A DNA stretch of 64,000 nucleotides from an uncultured Clostridia bacterium (GTDB lineage: Bacteria; Bacillota; Clostridia; Christensenellales; UBA1242): positions 186,001 to 250,000 of the forward strand of contig CAKVID010000001.1 of assembly GCA_934754355.1 (NCBI GenBank). Direction: 5' to 3'. Numbering within the stretch: position 1 is the first letter of the stretch; each line of letters begins with the position of its first letter. The notes below the pieces were generated by a model, which searched no databases, was not told the DNA's origin, and saw only the letters and a list, made by a program, of their open reading frames with translations. The position numbers and the translations under genes are program-made. This document shows, one piece after another, positions 36,175 through 44,806 of this stretch.

Positions 36175-38157
36175 ATGTCAAGAATATATATATTAGATAA
36201 AGATGTTTACAATAAAATTGCTGCTGGCGAAGTAGTTGAAAAACCAGCATCAGTTGTAAAAGAATTGATTGAAAATAGTATTGATGCCGGTGCTACAAAT
36301 ATTACAATTGAAATTCTTGATGGTGGAATTTCTAAAATTAAAGTTATAGATAATGGTTGTGGCATAGAAAAAGACGATTTTGATAAAGTATTTTTGGCTC
36401 ATGCTACTAGTAAGGTAAAAACTATAGATGATTTAGGAAATATTGGAACACTTGGATTTAGGGGCGAGGCCTTGAGTTCGATTGCTTCTGTATCTAAGGT
36501 AACTATGTCTTCTAAAGTTGATAATGAAGAAATGGGATATCAGATAAAAGTTTGTGGTGGAGAATTAGGAGATATAGAGCCAGTTGGTGCAACAACAGGT
36601 ACTTATATGGTTATAGAAGATTTATTCTATAATATTCCTGCCAGAAAAAAATTCCTAAGAAAACCAAAACTAGAAGAAAATGATATCACTAATCTAATTG
36701 CTAGATTAATACTAGCCAATCCAAATATTTCTATCAAGTATTCAGCAGATAATAAAATTATTTATCAATCATTTGGCTCTGGCTTGTATGATGCTATTTA
36801 TGCTATATACGGCAAATCGATTGTAGATAATATTTTTGAATTCCAATTTGCTAGAGGGGATTTTGCTTTCAGCGGATATTTGGGCAAGCCTACATTTTCT
36901 AAACCAAATAGAACATATCAAACTTTAATAATTAATGGAAGATATGTTATAAATCAGACTATTTCAACTGCTGTATACAAAGCATTTGAGAATTTTATTA
37001 TGAAAGGAACATTCCCATTCTTTGTAATAAACTTAAATATCCCACTAGACAAAGTAGATGTTAATGTTCACCCTAATAAATTAGATGTAAAATTTGAAGA
37101 TAGTAATCAGCTATTTGGAATAGTTTATTCAAATATAGTAGATTTGCTTTATGACTTAAATAATACCAAGACTATAACGCTTGAAGATGAAACAAACGAA
37201 AATGTTGTTAATAAAAATTTACTTAACGATTATTCAAAATCAAGTGGTTCTGAATTTAGTATTCAAAATAATAATATAAATCAAAATTCTAATGTAGAAA
37301 ATAGAGATACTATAGCTTCTCAACTACAACAAGCAGAACCCCAGAATTTTGATGAAAAATTAGATAATGAAAATAATTCTTTAAGAGATAATTTAGAAAT
37401 TAAAGAAGTAGATTTGAGTGAAAAAGTAGAGTATGAAACAAATACAAATAATTCGTATAATAACATTCAAAAACCATTATTTAATTTTCAATTATCATCT
37501 AATAAAATTGAAGACAGTGCGGATAACTTAATAAAAGACTCAAGACCTCAAACTATTCAAAGTGAAATAGAAAATACACTTGACAACTTTAAGTTGATAG
37601 GAACTTTCGTTGATACTTATATTTTAGTAGAGAAAGATAATAACTTACTTATAATAGATCAGCACGCTGGGCACGAAAGAATTTTGTTTGATAAATTTAC
37701 TAAAGAACTTGAATGTAAACAAGTTGCAATTCAACCGCTTCTAGTTCCTACAATACTTGAGACTAATTATATTGAAGCAAATTTCATAGAAGAGAATTTG
37801 GATACATTGCGTGAAATGGGTTTTGAAATTCAAGAATTTGGAGATAATTCTTTTAAAGTAGAAACTGTACCAATGTTGCTAAATAATATCAATATAACAG
37901 AATTATTTGACAATATACTTGCAGATATTGACAATAAACTAGTATTTTCAAAAACAGATTCTATTAGAGATTATATTGCAAAAAAAGCATGTAAATCTGC
38001 AGTTAAGGGTAAAGATGTATTAACCAATAATGAGATTATGAGTTTATTAAATCAAATTAATAAATCTGGACAAGTGCTATTATGTCCTCATGGAAGACCT
38101 ATAGTAATTAGTGTATCAGAGAAAGAAATTGAGAAGTGGTTTAAGAGGATAGTATAA
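36175..38157 (+). CDS. mutL: DNA mismatch repair endonuclease MutL
   Basis: 660 residues. GHKL ATPase motifs: IAAGEVVEKPASVVKELIEN, DNGCGI, GFRGEALSSI. An Asn-rich linker spans about 335-470. The C-terminal domain has the metal-binding endonuclease motif DQHAGHER, an ACKSAVKG block and CPHGRPIVI, so it is the nicking type found where there is no MutH. Stop overlaps the miaA start. Confidence 0.97.
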   Translation: MSRIYILDKDVYNKIAAGEVVEKPASVVKELIENSIDAGATNITIEILDGGISKIKVIDNGCGIEKDDFDKVFLAHATSKVKTIDDLGNIGTLGFRGEALSSIASVSKVTMSSKVDNEEMGYQIKVCGGELGDIEPVGATTGTYMVIEDLFYNIPARKKFLRKPKLEENDITNLIARLILANPNISIKYSADNKIIYQSFGSGLYDAIYAIYGKSIVDNIFEFQFARGDFAFSGYLGKPTFSKPNRTYQTLIINGRYVINQTISTAVYKAFENFIMKGTFPFFVINLNIPLDKVDVNVHPNKLDVKFEDSNQLFGIVYSNIVDLLYDLNNTKTITLEDETNENVVNKNLLNDYSKSSGSEFSIQNNNINQNSNVENRDTIASQLQQAEPQNFDEKLDNENNSLRDNLEIKEVDLSEKVEYETNTNNSYNNIQKPLFNFQLSSNKIEDSADNLIKDSRPQTIQSEIENTLDNFKLIGTFVDTYILVEKDNNLLIIDQHAGHERILFDKFTKELECKQVAIQPLLVPTILETNYIEANFIEENLDTLREMGFEIQEFGDNSFKVETVPMLLNNINITELFDNILADIDNKLVFSKTDSIRDYIAKKACKSAVKGKDVLTNNEIMSLLNQINKSGQVLLCPHGRPIVISVSEKEIEKWFKRIV

Positions 38158-39068
38158 TGTTTGATAGCATAATTGTATTAGGACCTACCGCTACTGGCAA
38201 AACTAGTTTAGCAATAAAACTTGCTAATGCTTTAAGTTCTGAAATTGTAAATGCAGATAGTATGTATATTTACAAATATTTTGACATAGGAACTGCAAAA
38301 CCAAACACTAAAGAACTAAGTGAGGCCAAACATCATCTTATAGGATTTTTAGAGCCAACAAAATGTTATAGTGTTGCTAATTTTAGAATAGATGCTAGCA
38401 AAGTAATCAAAGAAATTTGGTCAAAAAAAATGACACCTATTATTGTTGGTGGTACTGGATTTTATATTGATAGTCTTATCAAATCTTTTAGTTATGGCAG
38501 TGTAGAAAAAGATGTTAATTTAAGAAATGGTTTAGAGGCCGAATTAAGTCAATTTGGAAATGATTATCTGTATGAGAAATTAAAAAATATTGATTCAAAT
38601 TCTGCAAATAAACTTCACAAAAACGATACTAAGAGGGTAATTAGAGCATTAGAAATTGCTTTGTCTTCTGATGCTAAAAAATCTGATATAGTTAATAATT
38701 CAGATATAATACTACAAAACCCTTTAATTATTGGTCTTAATTTAGATAGAGAAATCCTTTACGATAAAATTAATCGAAGAGTAGATATAATGCTAAATGA
38801 TGGTTTGGTTGACGAAGTTAGAAAACTATATAGTTCAGGACTTACTCCCGAAAATTGTAACGCAATGAAAGGTATTGGTTACAAGGAAATTGTTTCTTAT
38901 TTTAGAGGAGAGTATTCTCTAGAGGTCGCAATAGAAAAAATTAAACAACATTCTAGAAATTATGCCAAAAGGCAAATTACTTGGTTCAAAAGAAATGATA
39001 GAATACATTGGTTTAATCCTTGTGATGCTGATTTAGTTAATAAAGTTCTAGATTTATTTAATAATTAA
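38157..39068 (+). CDS. miaA: tRNA dimethylallyltransferase MiaA
   Basis: 303 residues. P-loop GPTATGKTSLAIKLA at the N-terminus, then NADSMYIYKYFDIGTAKPN, HHLIGFLEPTK, VGGTGFYIDSL and the C-terminal YAKRQITWFKRND. It adds the dimethylallyl group to A37 of tRNA, the substrate of MiaB. Last gene of miaB-mutS-mutL-miaA. Confidence 0.97.
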   Translation: MFDSIIVLGPTATGKTSLAIKLANALSSEIVNADSMYIYKYFDIGTAKPNTKELSEAKHHLIGFLEPTKCYSVANFRIDASKVIKEIWSKKMTPIIVGGTGFYIDSLIKSFSYGSVEKDVNLRNGLEAELSQFGNDYLYEKLKNIDSNSANKLHKNDTKRVIRALEIALSSDAKKSDIVNNSDIILQNPLIIGLNLDREILYDKINRRVDIMLNDGLVDEVRKLYSSGLTPENCNAMKGIGYKEIVSYFRGEYSLEVAIEKIKQHSRNYAKRQITWFKRNDRIHWFNPCDADLVNKVLDLFNN

Positions 39069-39125
39069 TTAATGAATTATTTGGAATAATAATATTTAAT
39101 TTGTGCAGTATTTTAAGATTTTTCT

Positions 39126-39220
39126 CTTGTAAAATAAAATTACAAGTTATCAATCTTTTAATTAACACAAAAAAATACTTAAATTGATTTTAATTATTTA
39201 ATTTCAATTTAAGTATTTTT
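39126..39220. terminator. Hairpins between convergent miaA and lexA, including a bidirectional terminator
   Basis: A small hairpin CTTGTAA/TTACAAG (39126-39146) is followed by a long one: AAAAATACTTAAATTGA (39171-39187) pairs with its complement near 39204-39220, with A and T runs on the outer sides. It can stop both convergent genes. Confidence 0.75.
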
Positions 39221-39222
39221 TA

Positions 39223-39846
39223 TTAAAATTTTCTTACTAATCCCACGACTTTGCCAATGATTTGAACATGGTCAACAATAATAGGGGAAAATGCATCATT
39301 TTCTGGTTGTAATCTATAATGACCATTTTCTTTGTAAAATCTCTTGATAGTAGCACTATCATCAATTAGGGCTGCAACTATATCGCCATTATCTGCATTT
39401 GATTGTTGTCTAAGAATAATTTTGTCCCCATCATATATTCCAGCATTTATCATACTTTCACCTTTGGCAGTTAGCATAAATAAATCATCACCTTTAAATA
39501 ATGTCTTTGATACCATGAAATATTCTTCAGAAGTTTGAACGGCTAGTATTGGTTCGCCACAAGTAACAGTACCAAGAACTGGAATTTTGGTTAGATTTTC
39601 TTCACTTTGTGCTATTGTAGAGATACTAGATACTTCATTATTAATAATTTCAAGCGCCCTATTTTTATTTGGATTTTTCTTGATTTTATTTGAATTTTCT
39701 AATTTATTTAAGTAATAGAAAATTGTACTAGTACTGCTAACTTTTATTGCTTTGCACATCTCTCTAACTGTAGGGGGATAACCAAATTCATTTTGATAAT
39801 TTTTAATAAAATTATATAATTGTTCTTCTTTAGAGTATTTAATCAT
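39223..39846 (-). CDS. lexA: SOS repressor LexA
   Basis: 207 residues. The N-terminal winged helix (YGYPPTVREM-like GYPPTVREMCKAIKVSSTST) reads the SOS box. The C-terminal S24 peptidase has GESM (Ser131) and Lys168 in ATIKRF. The self-cleavage site reads VTCGEP, Cys96-Gly97, where Ala-Gly is usual. Its own promoter carries a LexA box. Confidence 0.96.
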   Translation of the reverse strand: MIKYSKEEQLYNFIKNYQNEFGYPPTVREMCKAIKVSSTSTIFYYLNKLENSNKIKKNPNKNRALEIINNEVSSISTIAQSEENLTKIPVLGTVTCGEPILAVQTSEEYFMVSKTLFKGDDLFMLTAKGESMINAGIYDGDKIILRQQSNADNGDIVAALIDDSATIKRFYKENGHYRLQPENDAFSPIIVDHVQIIGKVVGLVRKF

Positions 39847-39895
39847 AATATCTCCTATGGCTTTGAATATTACTTCAAATTTATTTTACATACTA

Positions 39896-39934
39896 ATGAT
39901 ATCATAATTATATATGAAAGTCAAACAAATGTTC
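39896..39934 (-). promoter_or_regulatory. lexA promoter with overlapping LexA box
   Basis: On the - strand: TTGACT (39919-39924), 17-bp spacer, TATCAT (39896-39901). The box GAACATTTGTTT (39923-39934) overlaps the -35, so LexA should repress its own gene. Confidence 0.82.
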
Positions 39935-39948
39935 TAAGTTTTCTTTAA

Positions 39949-40989
39949 TTATTTAAAGCGGACTTTTTGTGCTGCATTTCTTCTAATATCATCAGATATT
40001 GCGGCATAGTGTTTTCTTGTAGTATTAACATCTTTGTGTCCAAGCACATCGGCTACAACATATATATCGTTTGTCTCTCTATAAAGATTAGTACCAAAAG
40101 TACTTCTTAATTTGTGGGGGGTTATTTTCTTTAGTGGATTTACAATTTTGCTATATTTTTTGACCAAATTCTCAACCGCTCGTACTGTAATTCTTCTATT
40201 TTGCAAACTCAAGAAAAGTGCTTTTTCGTGTCCTGGCTGTGTTTTGATTTTCTTTCTTTCTAGAATGTAATTTTGGAGTGCATCAGATACTTCATCATTA
40301 AAATATAAAATGACTTTGTTTCCGCCTTTTCTTGTGACTTTGAATGCATTTTGTTTGAAGTCAAAATCATCAATATTTAATCCCACACACTCAGAAATAC
40401 GAAGTCCTGTGCCTAAAAATAAGGATAGCAGGGCATAATCCCTTGCTTGTGTATGTTTATGAAATCCTTGTTGCATTTTGGTCATATCTTGACCATTTTC
40501 AGCCAAATCTAATACTTTGCCAACTTCGTCGATTTCTAGTCTAATTATTGTATCTTCATGTAGTTTTGGCGTATCTATTTTGCTTGCTACATTACTTTTG
40601 ACTACATCTTTTTTGTAGAAATATTTAAACATTGCTCTAAGACTACTTAGTTTTCTACATCTGGCTTTTTCGCCGTTTTTATAGGTTTTACCATCAATTT
40701 TGTATAAACTTATATATTCCATAAACATTTCTAAATGAGTAGAAGTTATTTTATTTAGGTCTTTTGTGTCAAATTGAAGTATGGGTTTTCCATAAAATTC
40801 TTCTGTTTCAGTTACCAAAAACTCAAAGAAAAGTTTTAAATCTCTAGCATATCCAAGCCTAGTAAGAGGGGTAGTTGATGGCTCAATTCCTCTAAAAAAT
40901 TCCCCACAAAAAGCAGGTAATCCTTTCCTAATTTCTCGGATTTTTAAAATATTATCTTCATCTCTTTTTGTAAAATAATTCTCTTCCAT
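39949..40989 (-). CDS. Xer-type tyrosine recombinase
   Basis: About 346 residues. An N-terminal SAM-like core-binding domain is followed by the catalytic domain with all key residues (numbered from the upstream GTG/ATG): Arg199 in GTGLRISECVGL, His294 and Arg297 in HKLRSTFGTNL, His320 in LGHKD, Tyr330 in RKHYAAIS. The N-terminal extension and the LPAFCGEFFRGIEPSTT block resemble chromosomal Xer proteins of gut Clostridia rather than phage integrases. ATG 40989 is better placed after AAAGGA than ATG 40995. It may be the host dimer-resolution enzyme and could serve the prophage at 42737. Confidence 0.88.
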   Translation of the reverse strand: MEENYFTKRDEDNILKIREIRKGLPAFCGEFFRGIEPSTTPLTRLGYARDLKLFFEFLVTETEEFYGKPILQFDTKDLNKITSTHLEMFMEYISLYKIDGKTYKNGEKARCRKLSSLRAMFKYFYKKDVVKSNVASKIDTPKLHEDTIIRLEIDEVGKVLDLAENGQDMTKMQQGFHKHTQARDYALLSLFLGTGLRISECVGLNIDDFDFKQNAFKVTRKGGNKVILYFNDEVSDALQNYILERKKIKTQPGHEKALFLSLQNRRITVRAVENLVKKYSKIVNPLKKITPHKLRSTFGTNLYRETNDIYVVADVLGHKDVNTTRKHYAAISDDIRRNAAQKVRFK

Positions 40990-41131
40990 AATCATTATCC
41001 TTTGGTATTTTGCGAATACTTTTTAGTATTTTAGCATCAAATATTTTAATAGTAAAGCAAATTTATGCATTGCACGCAATAAAACTTTGAAATACTTGAT
41101 AAGAACAATATTAGTTTAATTAATCATTTAT

Positions 41132-41160
41132 GTGACAAAATATAATTATTATGTTAGAAT
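41132..41160 (+). promoter_or_regulatory. Promoter of the nucleotidyltransferase-like gene
   Basis: GTGACA (41132-41137), 17-bp spacer, TAGAAT (41155-41160). Confidence 0.55.
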
Positions 41161-41193
41161 TTATATGTTAATTAATAAATTTTTAGGTGATAT

Positions 41194-42066
41194 ATGTATA
41201 TAGCGAATGAATTAAAAATTCTAAATAATACTCAGTATAATGAACATGTTAGGGATAATATGTTATATATACTCGAAGATATTGTTTGTAATGTAATTTG
41301 TGATAAGAATGTATTTGAATTGAATAATTTTTATTCTAGATATTATGATGAATTTGAACTAAAAACAAATTGTAACGAAGAAATTTACAATACAATCTAT
41401 CTAGAAATTAATCAGCCCCTAAATTACAAACCTACAAAAATTTTGAAAAAGTCTGTAAAATCTAAAAAATTGCAGTTTCCAGATTTATATTATAAATTAG
41501 AAGATATATTAGAAGATTTGTATATTATGACTATTAAAACAATGGATAGTAATCATATAATTTGGAAAGACGAATATTCTGTTTGTATCAAGGCGTCTAT
41601 AAATATTAATGATGAAAATCATGATTATTATTATCGTATAATTCCATGTCTAACTTATTACAATTCTAATAATGTTAGAGGTCAGATGTATAAGAAAAAT
41701 GGTGGTATTGAGATAGAATATATAGATACAGCCATAGATAATTTTAATAAAAAAAATGAGCAAACCAAAGATAAGTATAGACAAACAATTTTAATATTTA
41801 AAAACTTATTACTCAAAGAAAAAAATATAACAACACTTCCTAAAGAAATTATTGAAACCATGCTATATAATGTACCAAATGAAATGTTCAAAGACGATAG
41901 TAAAAGCACAATGATAAATATTATCAACTATATTAGAAACAACTCAGTTAAGCAATTCAAAACGATTGACGAGGAAGACCAAGCGTTTGTAAGTATATAT
42001 AGATCTATGTCCTTGATATATGTTAAACATATAACTAAAATTATTGAAAAGCAATTGTTAAAATAA
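41194..42066 (+). CDS. Divergent nucleotidyltransferase-fold protein, catalytic residues apparently lost
   Basis: 290 residues. The C-terminal half resembles the helical domain of bacterial OAS/CD-NTase-like nucleotidyltransferases: NFNKKNEQTKDKYRQTILIF (183-202) for the usual N..KN..T...YK..VRI.KN, and LPKEIIETMLYNVPNEMF (215-232). In the N-terminal half the GS..D.D site is not evident, and the third-acid strand (usually VDVVPC) reads YRIIPCL (148-154). I infer a dead or altered enzyme. Lone gene with its own promoter, between the Xer gene and a phage remnant region, so probably acquired. Function unknown. Confidence 0.45.
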   Translation: MYIANELKILNNTQYNEHVRDNMLYILEDIVCNVICDKNVFELNNFYSRYYDEFELKTNCNEEIYNTIYLEINQPLNYKPTKILKKSVKSKKLQFPDLYYKLEDILEDLYIMTIKTMDSNHIIWKDEYSVCIKASININDENHDYYYRIIPCLTYYNSNNVRGQMYKKNGGIEIEYIDTAIDNFNKKNEQTKDKYRQTILIFKNLLLKEKNITTLPKEIIETMLYNVPNEMFKDDSKSTMINIINYIRNNSVKQFKTIDEEDQAFVSIYRSMSLIYVKHITKIIEKQLLK

Positions 42067-42736
42067 TAGCATTGAATATAAGCATTCTTAGACCTAAAAA
42101 TATGGGAAGTGCCAATTGTTAATGCAGACAGAGAAAAACCATAAGCATGAAACTTTTGGTAAACGTTTAATAATAAATAAAGATAGTAAAAGTAATTTCA
42201 TATAAATAACAGTTTAATAAATTTTAATTTGTGACCCACAATTTATAGGTCACTTTTTTTCCCTCAAATTTATTAGTATCACAGATCATGCGTTTTTCTA
42301 TAACGTCGTTAGATTTTACTTACTTTCAATTAAGTATTTTATTTACTTAAGGATTTCAATAAACAATATTTTTATATAATAGAACAATGGAAAAAATAAA
42401 CCATTTTAATTTCCTAAAGATATGTTGTTGATTTTGGAATAGTTCATACTGACGACGGATATGCATGTAGAGATATGTACGGCAATATATCTAAAAAATT
42501 ATAATTTAAAAGTAAATATAATTAACAAATACATACTATGCAAAGTACTATGCAAAAATATTAATTATCAAAAATATCGGTTCTTTGCAGGATTTTTCAA
42601 TAATTGCATTGTAGTATATCAAAAATAATATTAATGGAAATATATGACTAATTTTAAATACTTATTAAAATTAATTGTATTATAAAAACACCTGTGACAT
42701 ATTACATACAAGATATGGTTAACTATTCGCAAAACT
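42067..42736. other. Gene-free, decayed-looking region left of the prophage
   Basis: No intact gene is seen. There are short coding-like islands in shifting frames: a peptide DLKIWEVPIVNADREK encoded from 42091, then HKHETFGKRLIINKDSKSNF in another frame from about 42150, and VVDFGIVHTDDGYACRDMYG from 42424, each soon closed by stops. They look like remnants of lost genes. A terminator (42231) and an att-like palindrome (42721) are listed separately. Confidence 0.4.
42231..42260 (+). terminator. Terminator in the decayed region
   Basis: GTGACC (42231-42236) pairs with GGTCAC (42248-42253), followed by eight Ts. Confidence 0.75.
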
Positions 42737-42780
42737 TGTCTTTTGCGAATAGTTTCTAACTACAACATCAATATAACACA
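42721..42780. repeat. Candidate attL: palindrome plus left copy of the flanking direct repeat
   Basis: A perfect 14-bp inverted repeat (AACTATTCGCAAAA, 42721-42734, and its complement at 42741-42754) is separated by six bases, CTTGTC. The core TGTCTTTTGCGAATAGTTT (42737-42755) recurs exactly at 49066-49084, and the match extends to 29 bases with two mismatches (42737-42765). A further ATAACACA block follows (42773-42780). Two arms around a 6-bp centre is the general shape of Xer-family recombination sites. No T run, so not a terminator. Confidence 0.55.
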
Positions 42781-42841
42781 CTAGATTTTTTGTGTCAACG
42801 GATTTATTAAAATATTTTATTTTTTTTCTTTTAATCTAAAA

Positions 42842-42866
42842 ATAGGATAGTTTTATACTACCCTAT
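42842..42866 (-). terminator. Terminator of the Cys-rich gene
   Basis: ATAGGATAG (42842-42850) pairs with CTACCCTAT (42858-42866), one mismatch. On the - strand it is followed by Ts. A near copy lies at 49219-49235. Confidence 0.7.
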
Positions 42867-42871
42867 CTATA

Positions 42872-43312
42872 TTAACTATCAAGATAAAATCTGCATTTTT
42901 CACAGCCAGTATTTTTGCAATATTCATTATCCATATAAGAATTGGCAACACTACACCATTCATAATTAGATAAATCCACATCATAATCATCATACTCACA
43001 ATATTCTTCACAATCATCACAATTTGGAAATGAACACATATTACACCTAACCTTATTATATTTACTAAACATGATTATGCATTTTTGATATTTGAATGGA
43101 TTTATAAATTTTTTCATATCTATATTTTCAAAACACATTGACAAATCATTTATGCATTTATCATCATAGTACAATTTATTATTTTTTATTTTAAAATGGG
43201 AATTTAATTCATACTTAACTATTTGTAAATTTGGGTCTAATGAAAACCAAAACATGACAAATATTTCACTTTTTATATTAATTAATTCATTAAGTCTACT
43301 TGCTTCAATCAT
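42872..43312 (-). CDS. Cys-rich hypothetical protein
   Basis: 146 residues, no recognised family. The N-terminal 70 residues look globular (MIEASRLNELINIKSEIFVM). The C-terminal half carries about ten Cys in paired spacing: CNMCSFPNCDDCEEYC, then CSV, and CKNTGCEKC near the end, which suggests one or more metal sites. No signal peptide. Divergent from the DUF2726 gene with which it probably shares a control region. Inside the prophage boundaries but outside the structural block. Confidence 0.6.
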   Translation of the reverse strand: MIEASRLNELINIKSEIFVMFWFSLDPNLQIVKYELNSHFKIKNNKLYYDDKCINDLSMCFENIDMKKFINPFKYQKCIIMFSKYNKVRCNMCSFPNCDDCEEYCEYDDYDVDLSNYEWCSVANSYMDNEYCKNTGCEKCRFYLDS

Positions 43313-43333
43313 AATACATATATCCTTTTTTAT

Positions 43334-43361
43334 TTGAATTTATTTTTTTATATGATATAAT
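43334..43361 (+). promoter_or_regulatory. Promoter of the DUF2726 gene
   Basis: TTGAAT (43334-43339), 16-bp spacer, TATAAT (43356-43361). Confidence 0.6.
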
Positions 43362-43391
43362 TCTCATATATTAGATTTTGGAGATTATACT

Positions 43392-43871
43392 ATGTGTTTT
43401 TTAGATTTTATTAGTGCCTTGTTTGGTTGGGATAAAGACGACGAAGAGCCAGAAGAAAAAGAGCAACCAAAGTACACTATTAAAAAATCACAAATGAGCG
43501 AGTGTGAAAAATATTTTTATGATATACTTACAAAACATTTTTCGAGTGATTATGATATTCGCCCACAAGTTCCACTATCTAGCATAATCGAGAAAGAGAA
43601 AAGTTTTTCCAGAGAATACCAAAACGAACTTAACCGAGTAATCGACTTTGGTATTTTCAATAGAGAAACTAGCGAACCTTTGCTATTGATTGAAATTAAT
43701 GATAAGACACATAATCAATCCAGTAGAAAGGAACGAGATAAAAAAGTTCAATCTATATGCAATTCTGCTGGTATCAAACTAATTACTTTTTGGACTAAGT
43801 TTGAGAACAAAGAGGATTACATAGTAAATCGAGTTATCAAAGAAATTAATGAGATTATCAATCGTCAATAA
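43392..43871 (+). CDS. DUF2726 family, PD-(D/E)xK-like nuclease domain protein
   Basis: 159 residues. After a short acidic stretch (DDEEPEEKEQ), SECEKYFYDILTKHF and VIDFGIFNRET, LLIEINDKTHNQSS, then RDKKVQSICNSAGIKLITFW follow the DUF2726 pattern. These blocks form a restriction-endonuclease-like fold with Asp and E-x-N/D as likely metal ligands. The IEIND motif lacks the usual Lys at the third position, so activity is uncertain. It is the only + strand gene in the prophage, with its own promoter, and overlaps the end of rep by 14 bp. That suggests cargo rather than a phage structural gene. Confidence 0.75.
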   Translation: MCFLDFISALFGWDKDDEEPEEKEQPKYTIKKSQMSECEKYFYDILTKHFSSDYDIRPQVPLSSIIEKEKSFSREYQNELNRVIDFGIFNRETSEPLLLIEINDKTHNQSSRKERDKKVQSICNSAGIKLITFWTKFENKEDYIVNRVIKEINEIINRQ

Positions 43872-44742
43872 TATTTTTTATATTTAATACAAATTGCATG
43901 TATATGCTAAATGTTATGTTAAACAACTCAGTTTCATTTTTAGAAATCAATTCTTTGAACTTTGTTTGTTTGCCCCTACCTAGCATATTAATCATTTCAA
44001 ATGGCTTGTCTGACTCCAATAGCAACAACATAATTACTCTATCGGTATCATTAAGCATGGCCAAATCACACAAGTTAAAATTTTTTAGATAATGAACACT
44101 AGGGATACATTGTTGGAAATTTTTATACTCCAAATTGTCTAGTGTTATTTCAAGCCTAGTTAATGGATAAGTAAGATTACTCTCAATTTGTTTGTTATAA
44201 AGTTTAACAAATCCATTATTTGAACGACACCCCAAATACTCTGTTGCATTATTCAAATCTTTGGAATGTAAATCGTATCTATAAATTCTAGATAACTTAC
44301 GAGCATCTTTTGATATAGTTATCATATTTTTATGAATAGGAATATCTATAGCCATATCACAACGAACAAAAGTTAAACCATAAGTGTGAGACTTAATAAA
44401 ATCTAAATATGGTTCCACGAGTTCCATTGTTTTATTAGGATTAAATTCTATAAAACAAGTTTGTTTGTCTTTGGTCGAACCATTAAACCCTATACCCATA
44501 CAAAACGATATTGTTGCACCATTATCTATTTTTTTAGTTATAGTGATTAAGTTTCTAAATTTATACAATTGTAAATTACTAAATATCTTGACATCTACAC
44601 TAAAGTCCATTAATGTTGTTTGATTAATATATTTATTAAATTTTTTTGCATCTTCGTCCGAAAGTCTAAAAGACAATCGGAGCATATCACAAGACAAAAT
44701 ACAATTATTTTGCAAGTCTATTTTATTATAATAACTTAACAT
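43858..44742 (-). CDS. Rolling-circle replication initiator (Rep_trans-like, gII equivalent)
   Basis: 294 residues. The pattern of the replication initiation factor family is visible: FVRCDMAIDIPI (126-137), TEYLGCRSNNGFVKLYNKQI (167-186) and PLTRLEITLDN. These blocks match Rep proteins of rolling-circle plasmids and of Gram-positive filamentous phages; the conserved Tyr in KLYNKQ or nearby is a candidate nicking residue. ATG 44742 follows a GGAG site; the upstream TTG is not the start. A hairpin spacer lies between it and the Zot-like gene. Confidence 0.75.
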   Translation of the reverse strand: MLSYYNKIDLQNNCILSCDMLRLSFRLSDEDAKKFNKYINQTTLMDFSVDVKIFSNLQLYKFRNLITITKKIDNGATISFCMGIGFNGSTKDKQTCFIEFNPNKTMELVEPYLDFIKSHTYGLTFVRCDMAIDIPIHKNMITISKDARKLSRIYRYDLHSKDLNNATEYLGCRSNNGFVKLYNKQIESNLTYPLTRLEITLDNLEYKNFQQCIPSVHYLKNFNLCDLAMLNDTDRVIMLLLLESDKPFEMINMLGRGKQTKFKELISKNETELFNITFSIYMQFVLNIKNIIDD

Positions 44743-44774
44743 AAATTTTAACTCCAATGTAAAAATTTACATAT

Positions 44775-44806
44775 AAACACCCCTATTAGACATCGGGGTG
44801 TTTTTT
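44775..44806 (+). terminator. Terminator-like hairpin between the Rep and Zot-like genes
   Basis: AAACACCCC (44775-44783) pairs with GGGGTGTTT (44795-44803), followed by Ts on the + strand. No + strand gene precedes it, so it may instead be a phage DNA structure. Confidence 0.55.

Noticed and set aside
36175..38157. MutL linker (about residues 335-470) looked degenerate, hinting at a broken gene.
   Set aside because: The frame is continuous and both conserved domains are intact; MutL linkers are normally variable.
39949..40989. The tyrosine recombinase as the integrase of the prophage.
   Set aside because: It lies outside the direct repeats, separated by another gene and decayed DNA, and resembles chromosomal Xer proteins. 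It may act on the element, but it is not part of it.
42424..42504. A short frame encoding VVDFGIVHTDDGYACRDMYG as a small gene.
   Set aside because: A stop lies directly upstream in frame, with no start codon or ribosome binding site. Treated as a remnant.
42721..42754. The 14-6-14 palindrome as the chromosome dimer-resolution site dif.
   Set aside because: It does not resemble the known Firmicute dif consensus; only the general geometry fits.
42872..43871. The Cys-rich and DUF2726 genes as a named anti-phage system.
   Set aside because: I recognise no described two-gene system with this pair; reported only as cargo candidates.
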